In this document: one piece after another, positions 1 to 7,642 of the stretch
How the letters are laid out: every line of letters begins with the position of its first letter
How positions within the stretch are numbered: position 1 is the stretch's first letter
Source of the DNA: Lachnospiraceae bacterium
GTDB taxonomy: Bacteria; Bacillota; Clostridia; Lachnospirales; Lachnospiraceae
Assembly (NCBI GenBank): GCA_024403335.1
Contig: JAKSSA010000025.1
Coordinates: forward strand, 1-35,555
Direction: 5' to 3'
Length of the DNA stretch: 35,555 nucleotides
The notes under the pieces: generated by a model
What the model was told of the DNA's origin: nothing
Database searches by the model: none
What the model saw: only the letters and a program-made list of their open reading frames with translations
Position numbers and translations under genes: made by a program

Positions 1-1353
1 ATGAAAATATATCTTGTTTCACTTGGATGTGATAAAAATTTGGTTGACTCTGAATTTATGCTTGGCTATGTTGCAAATGGTGGTCATGTTATAGTTAATA
101 CTCCGGAAGAAGCAGAGATTATAATTGTTAATACCTGCAGTTTTATAAATGATGCCAAGAAAGAGAGTATTGATACAATAATTGAATTGGGAAAGCTTAA
201 AGAAGATAATCTGAAATATCTTATCGTGGCAGGGTGTCTTGGTCAAAGATATAAAAATGATGTTATAGAACAACTTCCGGAAGTGGATGCAATTGTTGGG
301 ACTACAGCTGTAGACAAAATTTGTGATTGTATAGATGAACTTATTAATGGAGATGAATCCGGGAAAAAAGATTATGTGAACGATTCAAACAGAACTTATG
401 CTTCAGATGTTAACAGAATAACCGGGATTATGGGCGGATACTCATATCTTAAAATTGCTGAAGGCTGTGATAAGCATTGTACTTATTGCGCAATACCTGC
501 GTTGAGAGGAAAATATCGTTCTATTCCAATAGAAAACTTAATCAGTCAGGCTTCAAAGATGGCAAGAGACGGGATTTCTGAGATCATTCTGGTTGCACAG
601 GAAACGACTTTATATGGTACTGACCTTTACGGAAAGAAGTCATTGACTTTATTACTTAATGAGCTTGCAAAACTTGAAGATATTAAAAGAATCAGAATTT
701 TATATTGCTATCCTGAAGAAATTGATGATGAACTCATTGACTGCATTAAAAACAATCCTAAAGTTTGTCATTATCTTGATATTCCGATGCAGCATGCAAG
801 TGATAAAATTTTGAAGCTTATGGGAAGAAAAGCAAGGAAAGAAAAACTTTTTGAACTAATTAACAAACTTAGAAAAGAAATCCCTGATATAGCAATCAGA
901 ACGACTTTTATAACAGGCTTCCCGGGTGAAACTTATAAAGATTATCTTGAACTTAAAGCTTTTATAAAAACTGCTGAATTGGACAGAGTAGGTATATTCG
1001 CTTATTCAAGGGAAGAGGATACTCCTGCTTATAAGATGAAACATCAGGTGCCTGAGTTTATAAAGAAACTGCGTAGGGACTCTTTGATGAAAATACAAAA
1101 AACAATTTCTTTAGAAAAAAATTATGCGAAAATCGGCAAAACTTTTGAGGTTTTAGTTACAGGGACTTTAGGCGAAGATGAAGATAAAGCTTTGGTTTGC
1201 CGTACTTATATGGATACACCGGATATTGATGGCGTTGTATTTGTGCCAAATCCGCCAAAAGAATACTTGTCCGGCGAAGAAATAAGTGTTAGAATAACGA
1301 AAGTAGATGAGTATGATTTAGAGGGGGAAATTGTTTATGAATCTGCCGAATAA
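1..1353 (+). CDS. rimO: Ribosomal protein S12 methylthiotransferase RimO
   Basis: This radical-SAM enzyme adds a methylthio group to the conserved aspartate of ribosomal protein S12 in the cytoplasm. The N-terminal UPF0004 domain has its three cluster cysteines at C10, C46 and C79. The radical-SAM cluster is C156-x3-C160-x2-C163 (EGCDKHCTYCAIP), and a TRAM-like domain occupies the C-terminal 65 or so residues. The N-terminal signature LGCDKNLVDSE separates RimO from its tRNA-modifying relative MiaB. At 450 residues it has the normal family length. The ATG is the first base of the window, so its ribosome-binding site cannot be seen, but the N-terminus matches the family and the gene looks complete. 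Its 3' end overlaps pgsA by 17 bases, which suggests cotranscription. Confidence 0.95.
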   Translation: MKIYLVSLGCDKNLVDSEFMLGYVANGGHVIVNTPEEAEIIIVNTCSFINDAKKESIDTIIELGKLKEDNLKYLIVAGCLGQRYKNDVIEQLPEVDAIVGTTAVDKICDCIDELINGDESGKKDYVNDSNRTYASDVNRITGIMGGYSYLKIAEGCDKHCTYCAIPALRGKYRSIPIENLISQASKMARDGISEIILVAQETTLYGTDLYGKKSLTLLLNELAKLEDIKRIRILYCYPEEIDDELIDCIKNNPKVCHYLDIPMQHASDKILKLMGRKARKEKLFELINKLRKEIPDIAIRTTFITGFPGETYKDYLELKAFIKTAELDRVGIFAYSREEDTPAYKMKHQVPEFIKKLRRDSLMKIQKTISLEKNYAKIGKTFEVLVTGTLGEDEDKALVCRTYMDTPDIDGVVFVPNPPKEYLSGEEISVRITKVDEYDLEGEIVYESAE

Positions 1354-1915
1354 ACTGACTACAATGAGAGTTGCAATGATTCCGCTGATGACAATATGCT
1401 TTTTGGTTGACGCTATTCCTTATAATAAACATTTTGCAACACTTATTTTTATCCTTGCTTGTGTAACGGATTTTCTTGATGGATATATTGCAAGGAAGAA
1501 TAAGCTTGTAACAAATTTTGGAAAGTTTATGGATCCTTTGGCCGACAAGATGTGTGTTGGCACTGCTTTGATTCTTTGTGTTGCATATCATTCTGATAAG
1601 CCTGTACTTGGTGTTTTACTTCTTGTTACTACAATAATTATTTTTGCAAGAGAATTCGCAATCAGTGGCTTCAGACTTATTGCAAGCGATAACAACATAG
1701 TTCTTGCCGCAAGCTATTGGGGCAAAACAAAGACTGTAATGCAGATGTTTCTTTGTGGTTTTCTCATGATGGATTTATCATGGGTAGTAGGAAAAGTCGA
1801 TGTTTATGAGATAATAGTTTATATTCTTTTAGTATTGTCCTTACTTCTTACTATTATTTCTGCGGCTGATTATATCTGGAAAAACAGACAGGTACTTGAT
1901 ATGAAAAACATTTAA
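1337..1915 (+). CDS. pgsA: CDP-diacylglycerol--glycerol-3-phosphate 3-phosphatidyltransferase
   Basis: This membrane enzyme makes phosphatidylglycerol phosphate from CDP-diacylglycerol and glycerol-3-phosphate, the committed step to phosphatidylglycerol. The CDP-alcohol phosphatidyltransferase motif is complete: D-G-x2-A-R-x8-G-x3-D-x3-D, within DGYIARKNKLVTNFGK and the following MDPLAD. Several hydrophobic membrane segments surround it, including two at the C-terminus. The start chosen is ATG at 1337, nine bases after GAGGGGG (1321-1327). A TTG at 1331 is in frame but lies only three bases from that site. The resulting 192 residues fit the family. The gene overlaps rimO and is followed by a strong terminator, so rimO-pgsA looks like the end of an operon. 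Confidence 0.93.
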   Translation: MNLPNKLTTMRVAMIPLMTICFLVDAIPYNKHFATLIFILACVTDFLDGYIARKNKLVTNFGKFMDPLADKMCVGTALILCVAYHSDKPVLGVLLLVTTIIIFAREFAISGFRLIASDNNIVLAASYWGKTKTVMQMFLCGFLMMDLSWVVGKVDVYEIIVYILLVLSLLLTIISAADYIWKNRQVLDMKNI

Positions 1916-1939
1916 ATTGCTATAAAATTGTTAAAATTG

Positions 1940-1965
1940 CGGAGGAAAGATTCCTCCGTTTTTTT
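1940..1965 (+). terminator. Rho-independent terminator after pgsA
   Basis: A perfect 8-bp stem (CGGAGGAA at 1940-1947 with TTCCTCCG at 1951-1958) has a three-base loop and is followed at once by seven T residues. It lies 25 bases after the pgsA stop codon and closes the rimO-pgsA unit. Confidence 0.93.
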
Positions 1966-2348
1966 ATTGTATTCTTAATATAAATTCGAATAAGAGTAAA
2001 TACATTATTCCAATTGAAAACCTTTTGGTGTATACTGATTTTAATCAGAATGATGATAGAAAATATTATACAGTTAAATTTTTAGTAGAAAGCAGGAAAG
2101 ACAATTCTAAATATTTAAAAATGTATGATGTAATCAACAAATTGTATTCTGCTAACGCAAAAAAATTGTCCAAGCTAACTCTCTGCCTTCCATTACAATT
2201 GACATTAAGCGTGCCGGACAATTTTTGATAAGATAAGAATTCATTACCATCAAAACAGACATAAAACTGACATGAAAGAAACAATATAATGACAAACAGA
2301 AGTGTTAAAATTATCTCAGACAATAATATGTTTTTGGTTGGTAATGCT
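1966..2348. other. Long intergenic gap with an inverted repeat
   Basis: This is the longest stretch in the window without a convincing gene. A frame open to about 2228 on the + strand has no ATG and no ribosome-binding site near any start, and its translation is not recognisable. A minus-strand frame across the same bases starts at TTG and is equally unsupported. The stretch holds an 11-bp perfect inverted repeat (2161-2171 with 2216-2226) and a TATAAT hexamer at 2285-2290 that could be the -10 element for the downstream lipoprotein gene. It could be the remains of a lost gene, or a structured untranslated region. Confidence 0.4.
2161..2226. repeat. 11-bp perfect inverted repeat, 44-base spacer
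   Basis: AAAAATTGTCC at 2161-2171 is exactly complementary to GGACAATTTTT at 2216-2226. The arms are far apart for a simple terminator. The right arm ends in five T residues, and the left arm begins in a run of A, so a terminator working on both strands is possible but weak. Confidence 0.5.
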
Positions 2349-2882
2349 ATGGGAAATATTAAAAATTACAGTTTAATAATTTTATTTGCGGTTCTTCTTT
2401 GTGCTACGGTTTTTGCAAGTAGCTGTCAGGAAGAAGACACAGTTTCTGATAATAAAAATTACAAAGAAGAAATTGCATCAGTTACAGGTGATGCACCTGC
2501 AACAAAGCTTGCATATATTTATAATGTTAATCTTGATACTTTTGAAAAAGAATCAGTTGCGGTAATGCTTGCAGCCGGAAGCAAAATGACACCTGATACT
2601 ATTATGAATTATCTTATTACATGCTTTACAGAAAAATCACTTGATGTTAAAGTTAATAAAACTTATTATGAAGATGCTAATTTGGTGGTAGATTTTTCAA
2701 AAGCATCAGAAATTTTAAATTCTGATAATTCAGAACTTGAAACAGCAATTCTTGATGCAATAGGCCAAAGTCTTATTGATAATTTGGAAAACATAGAGGG
2801 CGTTATTTTCAGAATAGAAGGAGAAGCATATGTGAATCATGGCTTTTCTTTAGGATTGAACGAGGTATATATAAGCAAATGA
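2349..2882 (+). CDS. GerMN-domain lipoprotein
   Basis: This is a predicted surface lipoprotein with a GerMN (sporulation/spore germination) type domain. From ATG 2349 it has a short basic n-region (K5), a hydrophobic core and a lipobox ending ASSC at residue 26, then an acidic linker. The region after it carries features of the GerMN family, including the variable-to-conserved stretch with NLVVDFSKA and LIDNLENIEGVIFRIEGE. An upstream ATG at 2289 is in frame but overlaps a TATAAT hexamer (2285-2290) and would place about 20 extra residues before the signal peptide, so 2349 is preferred; neither start has a strong ribosome-binding site. GerMN domains also occur in non-sporulating bacteria, so a role in germination is not implied. 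The stop overlaps the next start (ATGA). Confidence 0.7.
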   Translation: MGNIKNYSLIILFAVLLCATVFASSCQEEDTVSDNKNYKEEIASVTGDAPATKLAYIYNVNLDTFEKESVAVMLAAGSKMTPDTIMNYLITCFTEKSLDVKVNKTYYEDANLVVDFSKASEILNSDNSELETAILDAIGQSLIDNLENIEGVIFRIEGEAYVNHGFSLGLNEVYISK

Positions 2883-4102
2883 TTAATGACCTGATTATTA
2901 TTGGCGGTGGTGCTGCCGGTATGATGTCCGGGATAATAGCCGGCAGAAGAAATTTGAAAACAGTTTTACTGGAAAAAAATGAAAAACTTGGTAAAAAATT
3001 ATTTATTACAGGAAAAGGAAGGTGCAACCTTACTAATTCAGCAAGTGATAATGATTTTTTCGATAATATTTGTACAAATAAAAAATTTTTCTATAGTGCA
3101 TTCTATTCATTTACGAATCAGGATGCTATTTCTTTTTTTGAAGAAATAGGACTTAAGACAAAGGAGGAACGTGGAGGTCGCATATTCCCTGAATCAGATA
3201 AATCTTCTGATGTGATAAAGTTTTTGGAAAAGGAACTTAAAAAAGCCGATGTGGATGTACAGCTTAATACTGAAGTTTTATCTTTAAAAAAGAATAATGA
3301 TGGTGTCTTTGAGGTTAAGACCAATAAAGGAATATTTACTTCAAACAAAGTAATAATTGCTACAGGGGGAAAATCTTATCCGGTAACGGGATCAAAAGGT
3401 GATGGTTACAAGTTCGCTGAAAGCTTCGGACATACTGTAACACCTTTGTACAGGTCATTAGTTGGGATAGAAACTTTTGAAAATGTAAAAAATCTTGAGG
3501 GAATATCTCTTAAAAACATAAATGTTACAATAACTGATGGCAAGAAGAAGGTATTTTCTGAGTTTGGAGAAATGCTTTTTACTGCACATGGTGTATCAGG
3601 TCCTGTTATTTTAAGTGCAAGTTCTTTACTTGCAAAGGAACTTGGAAATAAAGAACTTAATTTACATATAGATTATAAACCGGCTATTCCTTTACAGGAG
3701 TTTGAAAATAAGATATTAAAGCTTTTCACAGAGAATCCAAATAAAAAAGTACTTAATGCATTGGAAAGTATACTTCCATCACGTCTTTTAAATTCCTGTT
3801 TGGAACATTCGATGGTTGACAAGGAAAAAACAGTTAATTCAATAACAGTAGAAGAAAGAAAAAATATAGTAAATGCATTTAAGGACTATAAACTTAGCTT
3901 AAAAGAGGCTTGTGACTGGAACCAGGCTATCATTACCAAAGGCGGTGTAAATGTAAAAGAGATTAATCCATCTACACTTGAGTCAAAAATTGAAGAAGGC
4001 TTGTATTTTATTGGCGAGGTTGTTGATTTAGATGCTTTTACGGGAGGTTTTAATCTTCAGATAGCATGGTCAATGGCATATTGCTGTGCAAGCAATTTAT
4101 AA
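2879..4102 (+). CDS. NAD(P)/FAD-dependent oxidoreductase, HI0933/BaiN-like
   Basis: This is a flavoprotein of the HI0933 (YhiN, BaiN) family, whose physiological substrate is generally unknown. The dinucleotide-binding fold opens the protein with IIIGGGAAG (residues 6-14) and an acidic residue at the end of the second strand (LLEKN). The family signature GKGRCNLTN follows, then an ATGG motif (VIIATGGKSYP), and the C-terminal FAD-contact motif GEVVDLDAFTGGFNLQ. Length is 407 residues, normal for the family. It overlaps the GerMN lipoprotein gene by four bases, so the two are translated together. One branch of the family (BaiN) acts on bile-acid intermediates in gut bacteria, but nothing here supports assigning that reaction. 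Confidence 0.88.
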   Translation: MINDLIIIGGGAAGMMSGIIAGRRNLKTVLLEKNEKLGKKLFITGKGRCNLTNSASDNDFFDNICTNKKFFYSAFYSFTNQDAISFFEEIGLKTKEERGGRIFPESDKSSDVIKFLEKELKKADVDVQLNTEVLSLKKNNDGVFEVKTNKGIFTSNKVIIATGGKSYPVTGSKGDGYKFAESFGHTVTPLYRSLVGIETFENVKNLEGISLKNINVTITDGKKKVFSEFGEMLFTAHGVSGPVILSASSLLAKELGNKELNLHIDYKPAIPLQEFENKILKLFTENPNKKVLNALESILPSRLLNSCLEHSMVDKEKTVNSITVEERKNIVNAFKDYKLSLKEACDWNQAIITKGGVNVKEINPSTLESKIEEGLYFIGEVVDLDAFTGGFNLQIAWSMAYCCASNL

Positions 4103-4130
4103 ATATTTCTTCCCTTTTTTGAATTGTATT

Positions 4131-4139
4131 TGATATAAT
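4131..4139 (+). promoter_or_regulatory. Extended -10 promoter for cmk operon
   Basis: TGA-TATAAT at 4131-4139 is a consensus -10 hexamer with an upstream TG (extended -10). No good -35 lies 17 bases upstream, which is usual for extended -10 promoters. It sits in the 63-bp gap before cmk, 26 bases from the start codon. Confidence 0.45.
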
Positions 4140-4165
4140 CTTATAAAAATTTGAAGGAGCTCTAA

Positions 4166-4855
4166 ATGAAATTTCAAAATGAAAATATAGCAATTGATGG
4201 TCCTGCAGGATCGGGAAAAAGCACTATAGCTAAAGAGATTGCATTTAAAATTGGTGCAAATTATCTTGATACAGGCGCAATGTATCGCTCAGTTGCACTT
4301 TATTGTTTAAGAAACGGAATAGATGTTACTAATGAAAATATGGTTAAAGCTCATTTGGATGAGATAAATATTGCTATAGAATTTGAAGAAGGTAAACAGC
4401 AGGTTATACTTAATGGCGAGAATGTAAATAGCTTTATTCGCACACCTGAGCTTGGACAGGCATCATCTAAGGTATCTGCAATACCTGATGTCAGAGTTAA
4501 GCTTGTTAAGGTACAGCAGGAATTTGCTTCAAGACAGAAGGTTGTAATGGATGGCAGAGACATAGCTACCTTTGTTTTACCTGATGCTTTTTTGAAGATA
4601 TTTTTAACAGCATCAGCAGAATGCAGGGCTATGAGACGATTCCTGGAATTACAGTCAAAAGGCTCTGAGGATACCTATGAGCAGGTACTTGCTGAAATGA
4701 AGGAACGTGATTATCGTGATACTCACAGGGAATATGCTCCTTTAACTTTAGTTGAGGATGCTGTTTTGATAGATACAACGGAAATGACACCTAAGGAAGT
4801 TTCAGAAAGGATTTTATCTTTGTATGAAAACAAACTCAGAGAATCCTGCAATTAA
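4166..4855 (+). CDS. cmk: Cytidylate kinase
   Basis: This enzyme phosphorylates CMP and dCMP with ATP to the diphosphates, feeding nucleic-acid and phospholipid synthesis. The P-loop is GPAGSGKST near the N-terminus, followed by DTGAMYRSVAL, the NMP-binding segment typical of cytidylate kinase. MDGRDIATFVLPDAFLKIFL and the arginine-rich lid that follows are also family hallmarks. Length (229 residues) is normal. The ATG is preceded by GAAGGAG with good spacing. The 3' end overlaps ispH by 32 bases. The order cmk-ispH-rpsA is a common Clostridia arrangement and suggests a single transcript ending at the terminator after rpsA. Confidence 0.96.
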   Translation: MKFQNENIAIDGPAGSGKSTIAKEIAFKIGANYLDTGAMYRSVALYCLRNGIDVTNENMVKAHLDEINIAIEFEEGKQQVILNGENVNSFIRTPELGQASSKVSAIPDVRVKLVKVQQEFASRQKVVMDGRDIATFVLPDAFLKIFLTASAECRAMRRFLELQSKGSEDTYEQVLAEMKERDYRDTHREYAPLTLVEDAVLIDTTEMTPKEVSERILSLYENKLRESCN

Positions 4856-5714
4856 AGTTGCAGAACATGCCGGCTTTTGTTCAGGTGTCACTTATACAGT
4901 GAATAAAACATTCTCACTTCTTGAAAAATATGAAAGAGTTTTCCAATATGGTGAATTAACTCATAATGAAAATGTTATAAGCGAGCTCGAAAGCAATGGA
5001 GTAATTGTACTTAAACCTGTTTTGAGCTCTTTTTCAGAATACAGTTTTGATAAAAATGATGTTATTGTTATAAGATCGCATGGAATAACTGAAGAAGAAT
5101 ATGAGTATATATGTAAAATAGGTGCTGAAGTTGTTGATACAACATGTATTAATGTTAAAAAAATTCATGAAATAGTGCGATTAATTGATGGCGAAAACGA
5201 GGAAATTATAATAGCCGGGGACCCTAATCATCCTGAGGTTAAGGGAATAATGGGATGGTGCAAAAATCCTGTCAGAGTTATATCTGAACCTGAAGATATT
5301 ACAAAAGAAAACTTTTCACATGAAAAAATGTATTTTATAGTGTCACAGACTACATTTAATGATAAAAAATACAAATATATAGTTGAAAAATTTAATACCA
5401 TGGGATATAATTATAGAGTTAATGACACAATTTGTATGGCTACTAAAGAAAGACAGGCTGAAACATTGGAATTATCTCAAAGCTGCGAGGCCGTCATAGT
5501 AATTGGCGGAAAGGATAGTTCAAATACCAGAAAGCTTTACGAAATAGCTAAATCAAATTGCGAGAATACTTACTATATACAGGACATTAATGATTTAGAA
5601 CATTTAAGTCTCGATTCTTTTCGTAGTGTAGGTATTACAGCAGGGGCGTCAACCCCAAGAACAATAATCAAGGAGGCAATTCTGACATGCAAGAAAGTTT
5701 TGAAGAATTATTGA
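4824..5714 (+). CDS. ispH: 4-hydroxy-3-methylbut-2-enyl diphosphate reductase
   Basis: IspH performs the last step of the MEP isoprenoid pathway, reducing HMBPP to IPP and DMAPP with a [4Fe-4S] cluster. The three cluster cysteines are visible at C19 (AGFCSGV), C108 (VDTTC) and C204 (NDTIC). The active-site histidines are at H47 (LTHNE) and H136 (GDPNHPEV), with SQTT at 174-177. Its 296 residues are the full length of the stand-alone enzyme. It overlaps cmk by 32 bases and rpsA by 28 bases, in a different frame from rpsA. In many other Clostridia IspH is fused to ribosomal protein S1; here the two remain separate, each with its own stop or start. Confidence 0.95.
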   Translation: MKTNSENPAIKVAEHAGFCSGVTYTVNKTFSLLEKYERVFQYGELTHNENVISELESNGVIVLKPVLSSFSEYSFDKNDVIVIRSHGITEEEYEYICKIGAEVVDTTCINVKKIHEIVRLIDGENEEIIIAGDPNHPEVKGIMGWCKNPVRVISEPEDITKENFSHEKMYFIVSQTTFNDKKYKYIVEKFNTMGYNYRVNDTICMATKERQAETLELSQSCEAVIVIGGKDSSNTRKLYEIAKSNCENTYYIQDINDLEHLSLDSFRSVGITAGASTPRTIIKEAILTCKKVLKNY

Positions 5715-6787
5715 ACAGTAATAATTTTAAAACAATACGCAACGGAGAGGTAGTAGATGGTACAGTCATTGGTGTTAAAGCTGAAGTTATCTATTTGAGC
5801 ATCGGCTATAAGGCAGACGGTTATGTTACACGTGCTGAGTATTCAAGTGATCCAACTCTTGATCTTCGTACCGTTGTAAGTGTTGGCGATGAAATGAAGG
5901 TTAAGGTATTAAAGGTTAATGATGGTGACGGACAGGTTGCTCTTTCATACAAGAAGCTCGCAGCTGATCGTGGAAGTAAGAAACTTGAAGAAGCTTTCAA
6001 TAACAAAGAAATCCTTAAGGCAAAGGTTACAGCTATTTCAAAGGGTGGCCTTTCAGTAACAGTAGATGATACAAGAATTTTCATCCCTGCAAGCTTGGTA
6101 TCAGATGTTTATGAAAAAGATCTTACAAAGTATCAGGATGAAGAAGTAGAATTCATTATCAGTGAATTTGATGTTAAGAAGAAAAGAATTATTGGTGACT
6201 GCAAGCAGATTATTGTTGCTAAGAAGTCATTGTTAAAACAGCAGTTATTTGACAGAATCGCTGTTGGTGATGTTGTTAAGGGTAAAGTTAAGAGCATTAC
6301 TGATTTCGGCGCATTTATCGATTTAGGTGGTGTTGATGGTTTACTTCATGTTACAGAGATGAGCTGGTCAAGAATTGATAAGCCTTCAAAGCTTTTCAAG
6401 ATTGGCGATGAAGTTGAAGCATTCATTAAGGAAATTACCGGTGAAAAGATTGGTCTTTCATGCAAGTTTGATGATGCAAATCCTTGGAAGGATGCTGAAA
6501 CAAAATATCCTGTAGGAGCAGTTGTAACCGGTAAGGTAGCAAGAATGGTTGATTACGGTGCATTTGTTGAAATCGTACCGGGCGTTGATGGATTCCTTCA
6601 TGTTTCACAGATTGCTAAGGAACGTATTGAAAAGCCTTCAAGCAAGCTTAAAATCGGTCAGGAAGTTACAGCAAAGATTACTGAACTGAATGTTGAAACT
6701 AAGAGATTATCTCTCAGCATTAAGGCTTTAGATGAAACACCTGCTGAAGAAACAGTTGCTGATGCAGAAGAAAACCAGGCTGAATAA
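5687..6787 (+). CDS. rpsA: 30S ribosomal protein S1 (four-repeat form)
   Basis: This is an S1-type RNA-binding protein that helps mRNA onto the ribosome in larger homologues. Four S1 (OB-fold) repeats can be traced at about residues 20-90, 107-175, 194-262 and 277-346. The last two are the most canonical (TDFGAFIDLGGVDGLLHVTE; DYGAFVEIVPGVDGFLHVSQ). A short acidic tail ends the protein. With 366 residues and four repeats it is the Firmicutes form, not the six-repeat Escherichia coli form, so a true translation role is inferred by family. AAGGAGG (about 5671-5677) inside ispH sets the start. A strong terminator follows. Confidence 0.9.
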   Translation: MQESFEELLNSNNFKTIRNGEVVDGTVIGVKAEVIYLSIGYKADGYVTRAEYSSDPTLDLRTVVSVGDEMKVKVLKVNDGDGQVALSYKKLAADRGSKKLEEAFNNKEILKAKVTAISKGGLSVTVDDTRIFIPASLVSDVYEKDLTKYQDEEVEFIISEFDVKKKRIIGDCKQIIVAKKSLLKQQLFDRIAVGDVVKGKVKSITDFGAFIDLGGVDGLLHVTEMSWSRIDKPSKLFKIGDEVEAFIKEITGEKIGLSCKFDDANPWKDAETKYPVGAVVTGKVARMVDYGAFVEIVPGVDGFLHVSQIAKERIEKPSSKLKIGQEVTAKITELNVETKRLSLSIKALDETPAEETVADAEENQAE

Positions 6788-6803
6788 GAATAATTAGAGA
6801 ATT

Positions 6804-6849
6804 ACGGGTGTTTTGCGGGACAAAAGGTCGTGAAACACCTGTTTTTTTT
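6804..6849 (+). terminator. Terminator between rpsA and cheR
   Basis: The arms ACGGGTGTTTT (6804-6814) and GAAACACCTGT (6832-6842) pair over 11 positions, counting G-U pairs. An inner GAC/GTC pairing lies at 6819-6821 and 6827-6829. Eight T residues follow at 6842-6849. The T run ends exactly where the cheR ribosome-binding site begins, so no promoter fits between the two and cheR is probably transcribed by read-through. Confidence 0.9.
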
Positions 6850-6859
6850 GGAGGCAGAG

Positions 6860-7630
6860 TTGGGAGATTACGAAGTATTTAAGAAAAAAATTTTTGAGAT
6901 TACCAAAATAGACTTAAGTTCTTATAAAGAACAACAGATGCGACGCAGAATTGATGCGCTCATTACCAAAAGACATGCTCAAAGTTATGATGAATATGTT
7001 AAGATGATTGCATCTGATAAGGCTTTGCTTGAAGAGTTTGTAAGTTATCTGACCATTAACGTTTCTGAATTTTACAGAAATCCCGAGCAGTGGAAAATTC
7101 TTGAAAATGAGATTATTCCCATGCTCCGTTTAAAAAGAAGTAATCTGAAAATCTGGAGTGCAGCTTGCTCGACAGGTGACGAACCATATTCTTTGGTTAT
7201 GTTACTTAATAAAATGAATGCATTGAGAGGTGCTTCAATTACAGCAACCGATATAGATAGGGAGATATTGGAAAAGGCTAAATCAGGTATATATTTGAAC
7301 AGCAGTTTAAAAGGATTACCGACAGATTTTCTTGATAAAAATTTTACTAAAATTAATGATAAAACTTATCAGATCCATCAGGATGTTAAGAATTATGTTA
7401 ATTTTAAACAGCATAATCTTTTAAAAGATGAATATCCTAAGGATTTAGATTTGATTATTTGCAGAAATGTAATGATTTATTTTACTGAAGAAGCAAAGAA
7501 TATTATCTATAAAAAGTTTTATGATTCTTTAAGAGAGGGTGGAGTTTTGTTTGTTGGTTCTACTGAGCAGATTATTAAAGCTCAGGAACTTGGCTTTAAA
7601 AATTTGCGTTCGTTCTTTTATCAAAAGTAA
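6860..7630 (+). CDS. cheR: Chemotaxis protein methyltransferase CheR
   Basis: CheR uses S-adenosylmethionine to methylate glutamates on chemoreceptors, setting adaptation. The N-terminal all-alpha domain begins GDYEVFKKKIFEITKIDLSSYK and includes QMRRRI. The catalytic domain has the SAM-binding motif IWSAACSTGDEPYS (residues 98-111) and the family motif ICRNVMIYF. The start is TTG at 6860, six bases after GGAGG (6850-6854). A GTG further upstream (6830) is in frame but lies inside the terminator hairpin and would add residues absent from the family. The protein is then 256 residues, a normal length. No other chemotaxis gene is adjacent. It sits between rpsA and plsX, so its partners must be elsewhere. 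Confidence 0.92.
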   Translation: MGDYEVFKKKIFEITKIDLSSYKEQQMRRRIDALITKRHAQSYDEYVKMIASDKALLEEFVSYLTINVSEFYRNPEQWKILENEIIPMLRLKRSNLKIWSAACSTGDEPYSLVMLLNKMNALRGASITATDIDREILEKAKSGIYLNSSLKGLPTDFLDKNFTKINDKTYQIHQDVKNYVNFKQHNLLKDEYPKDLDLIICRNVMIYFTEEAKNIIYKKFYDSLREGGVLFVGSTEQIIKAQELGFKNLRSFFYQK

Positions 7631-7642
7631 TCGGAGGATAAT

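Noticed and set aside
2025-2228. Open frame of about 67 codons, + strand, in the pgsA-GerMN gap
   Set aside because: It has no ATG, no ribosome-binding site before its TTG or GTG starts, and no recognisable protein. The frame is open further upstream into the terminator, which suggests chance.
2066-2323. Minus-strand open frame of 85 codons in the same gap
   Set aside because: It starts at TTG, has no ribosome-binding site, overlaps the lipoprotein gene start and resembles no family I know.
6830-6859. Longer cheR start at GTG 6830
   Set aside because: It lies inside the rpsA terminator hairpin and T run. The first ten residues have no counterpart in CheR, while TTG 6860 has GGAGG at correct spacing.
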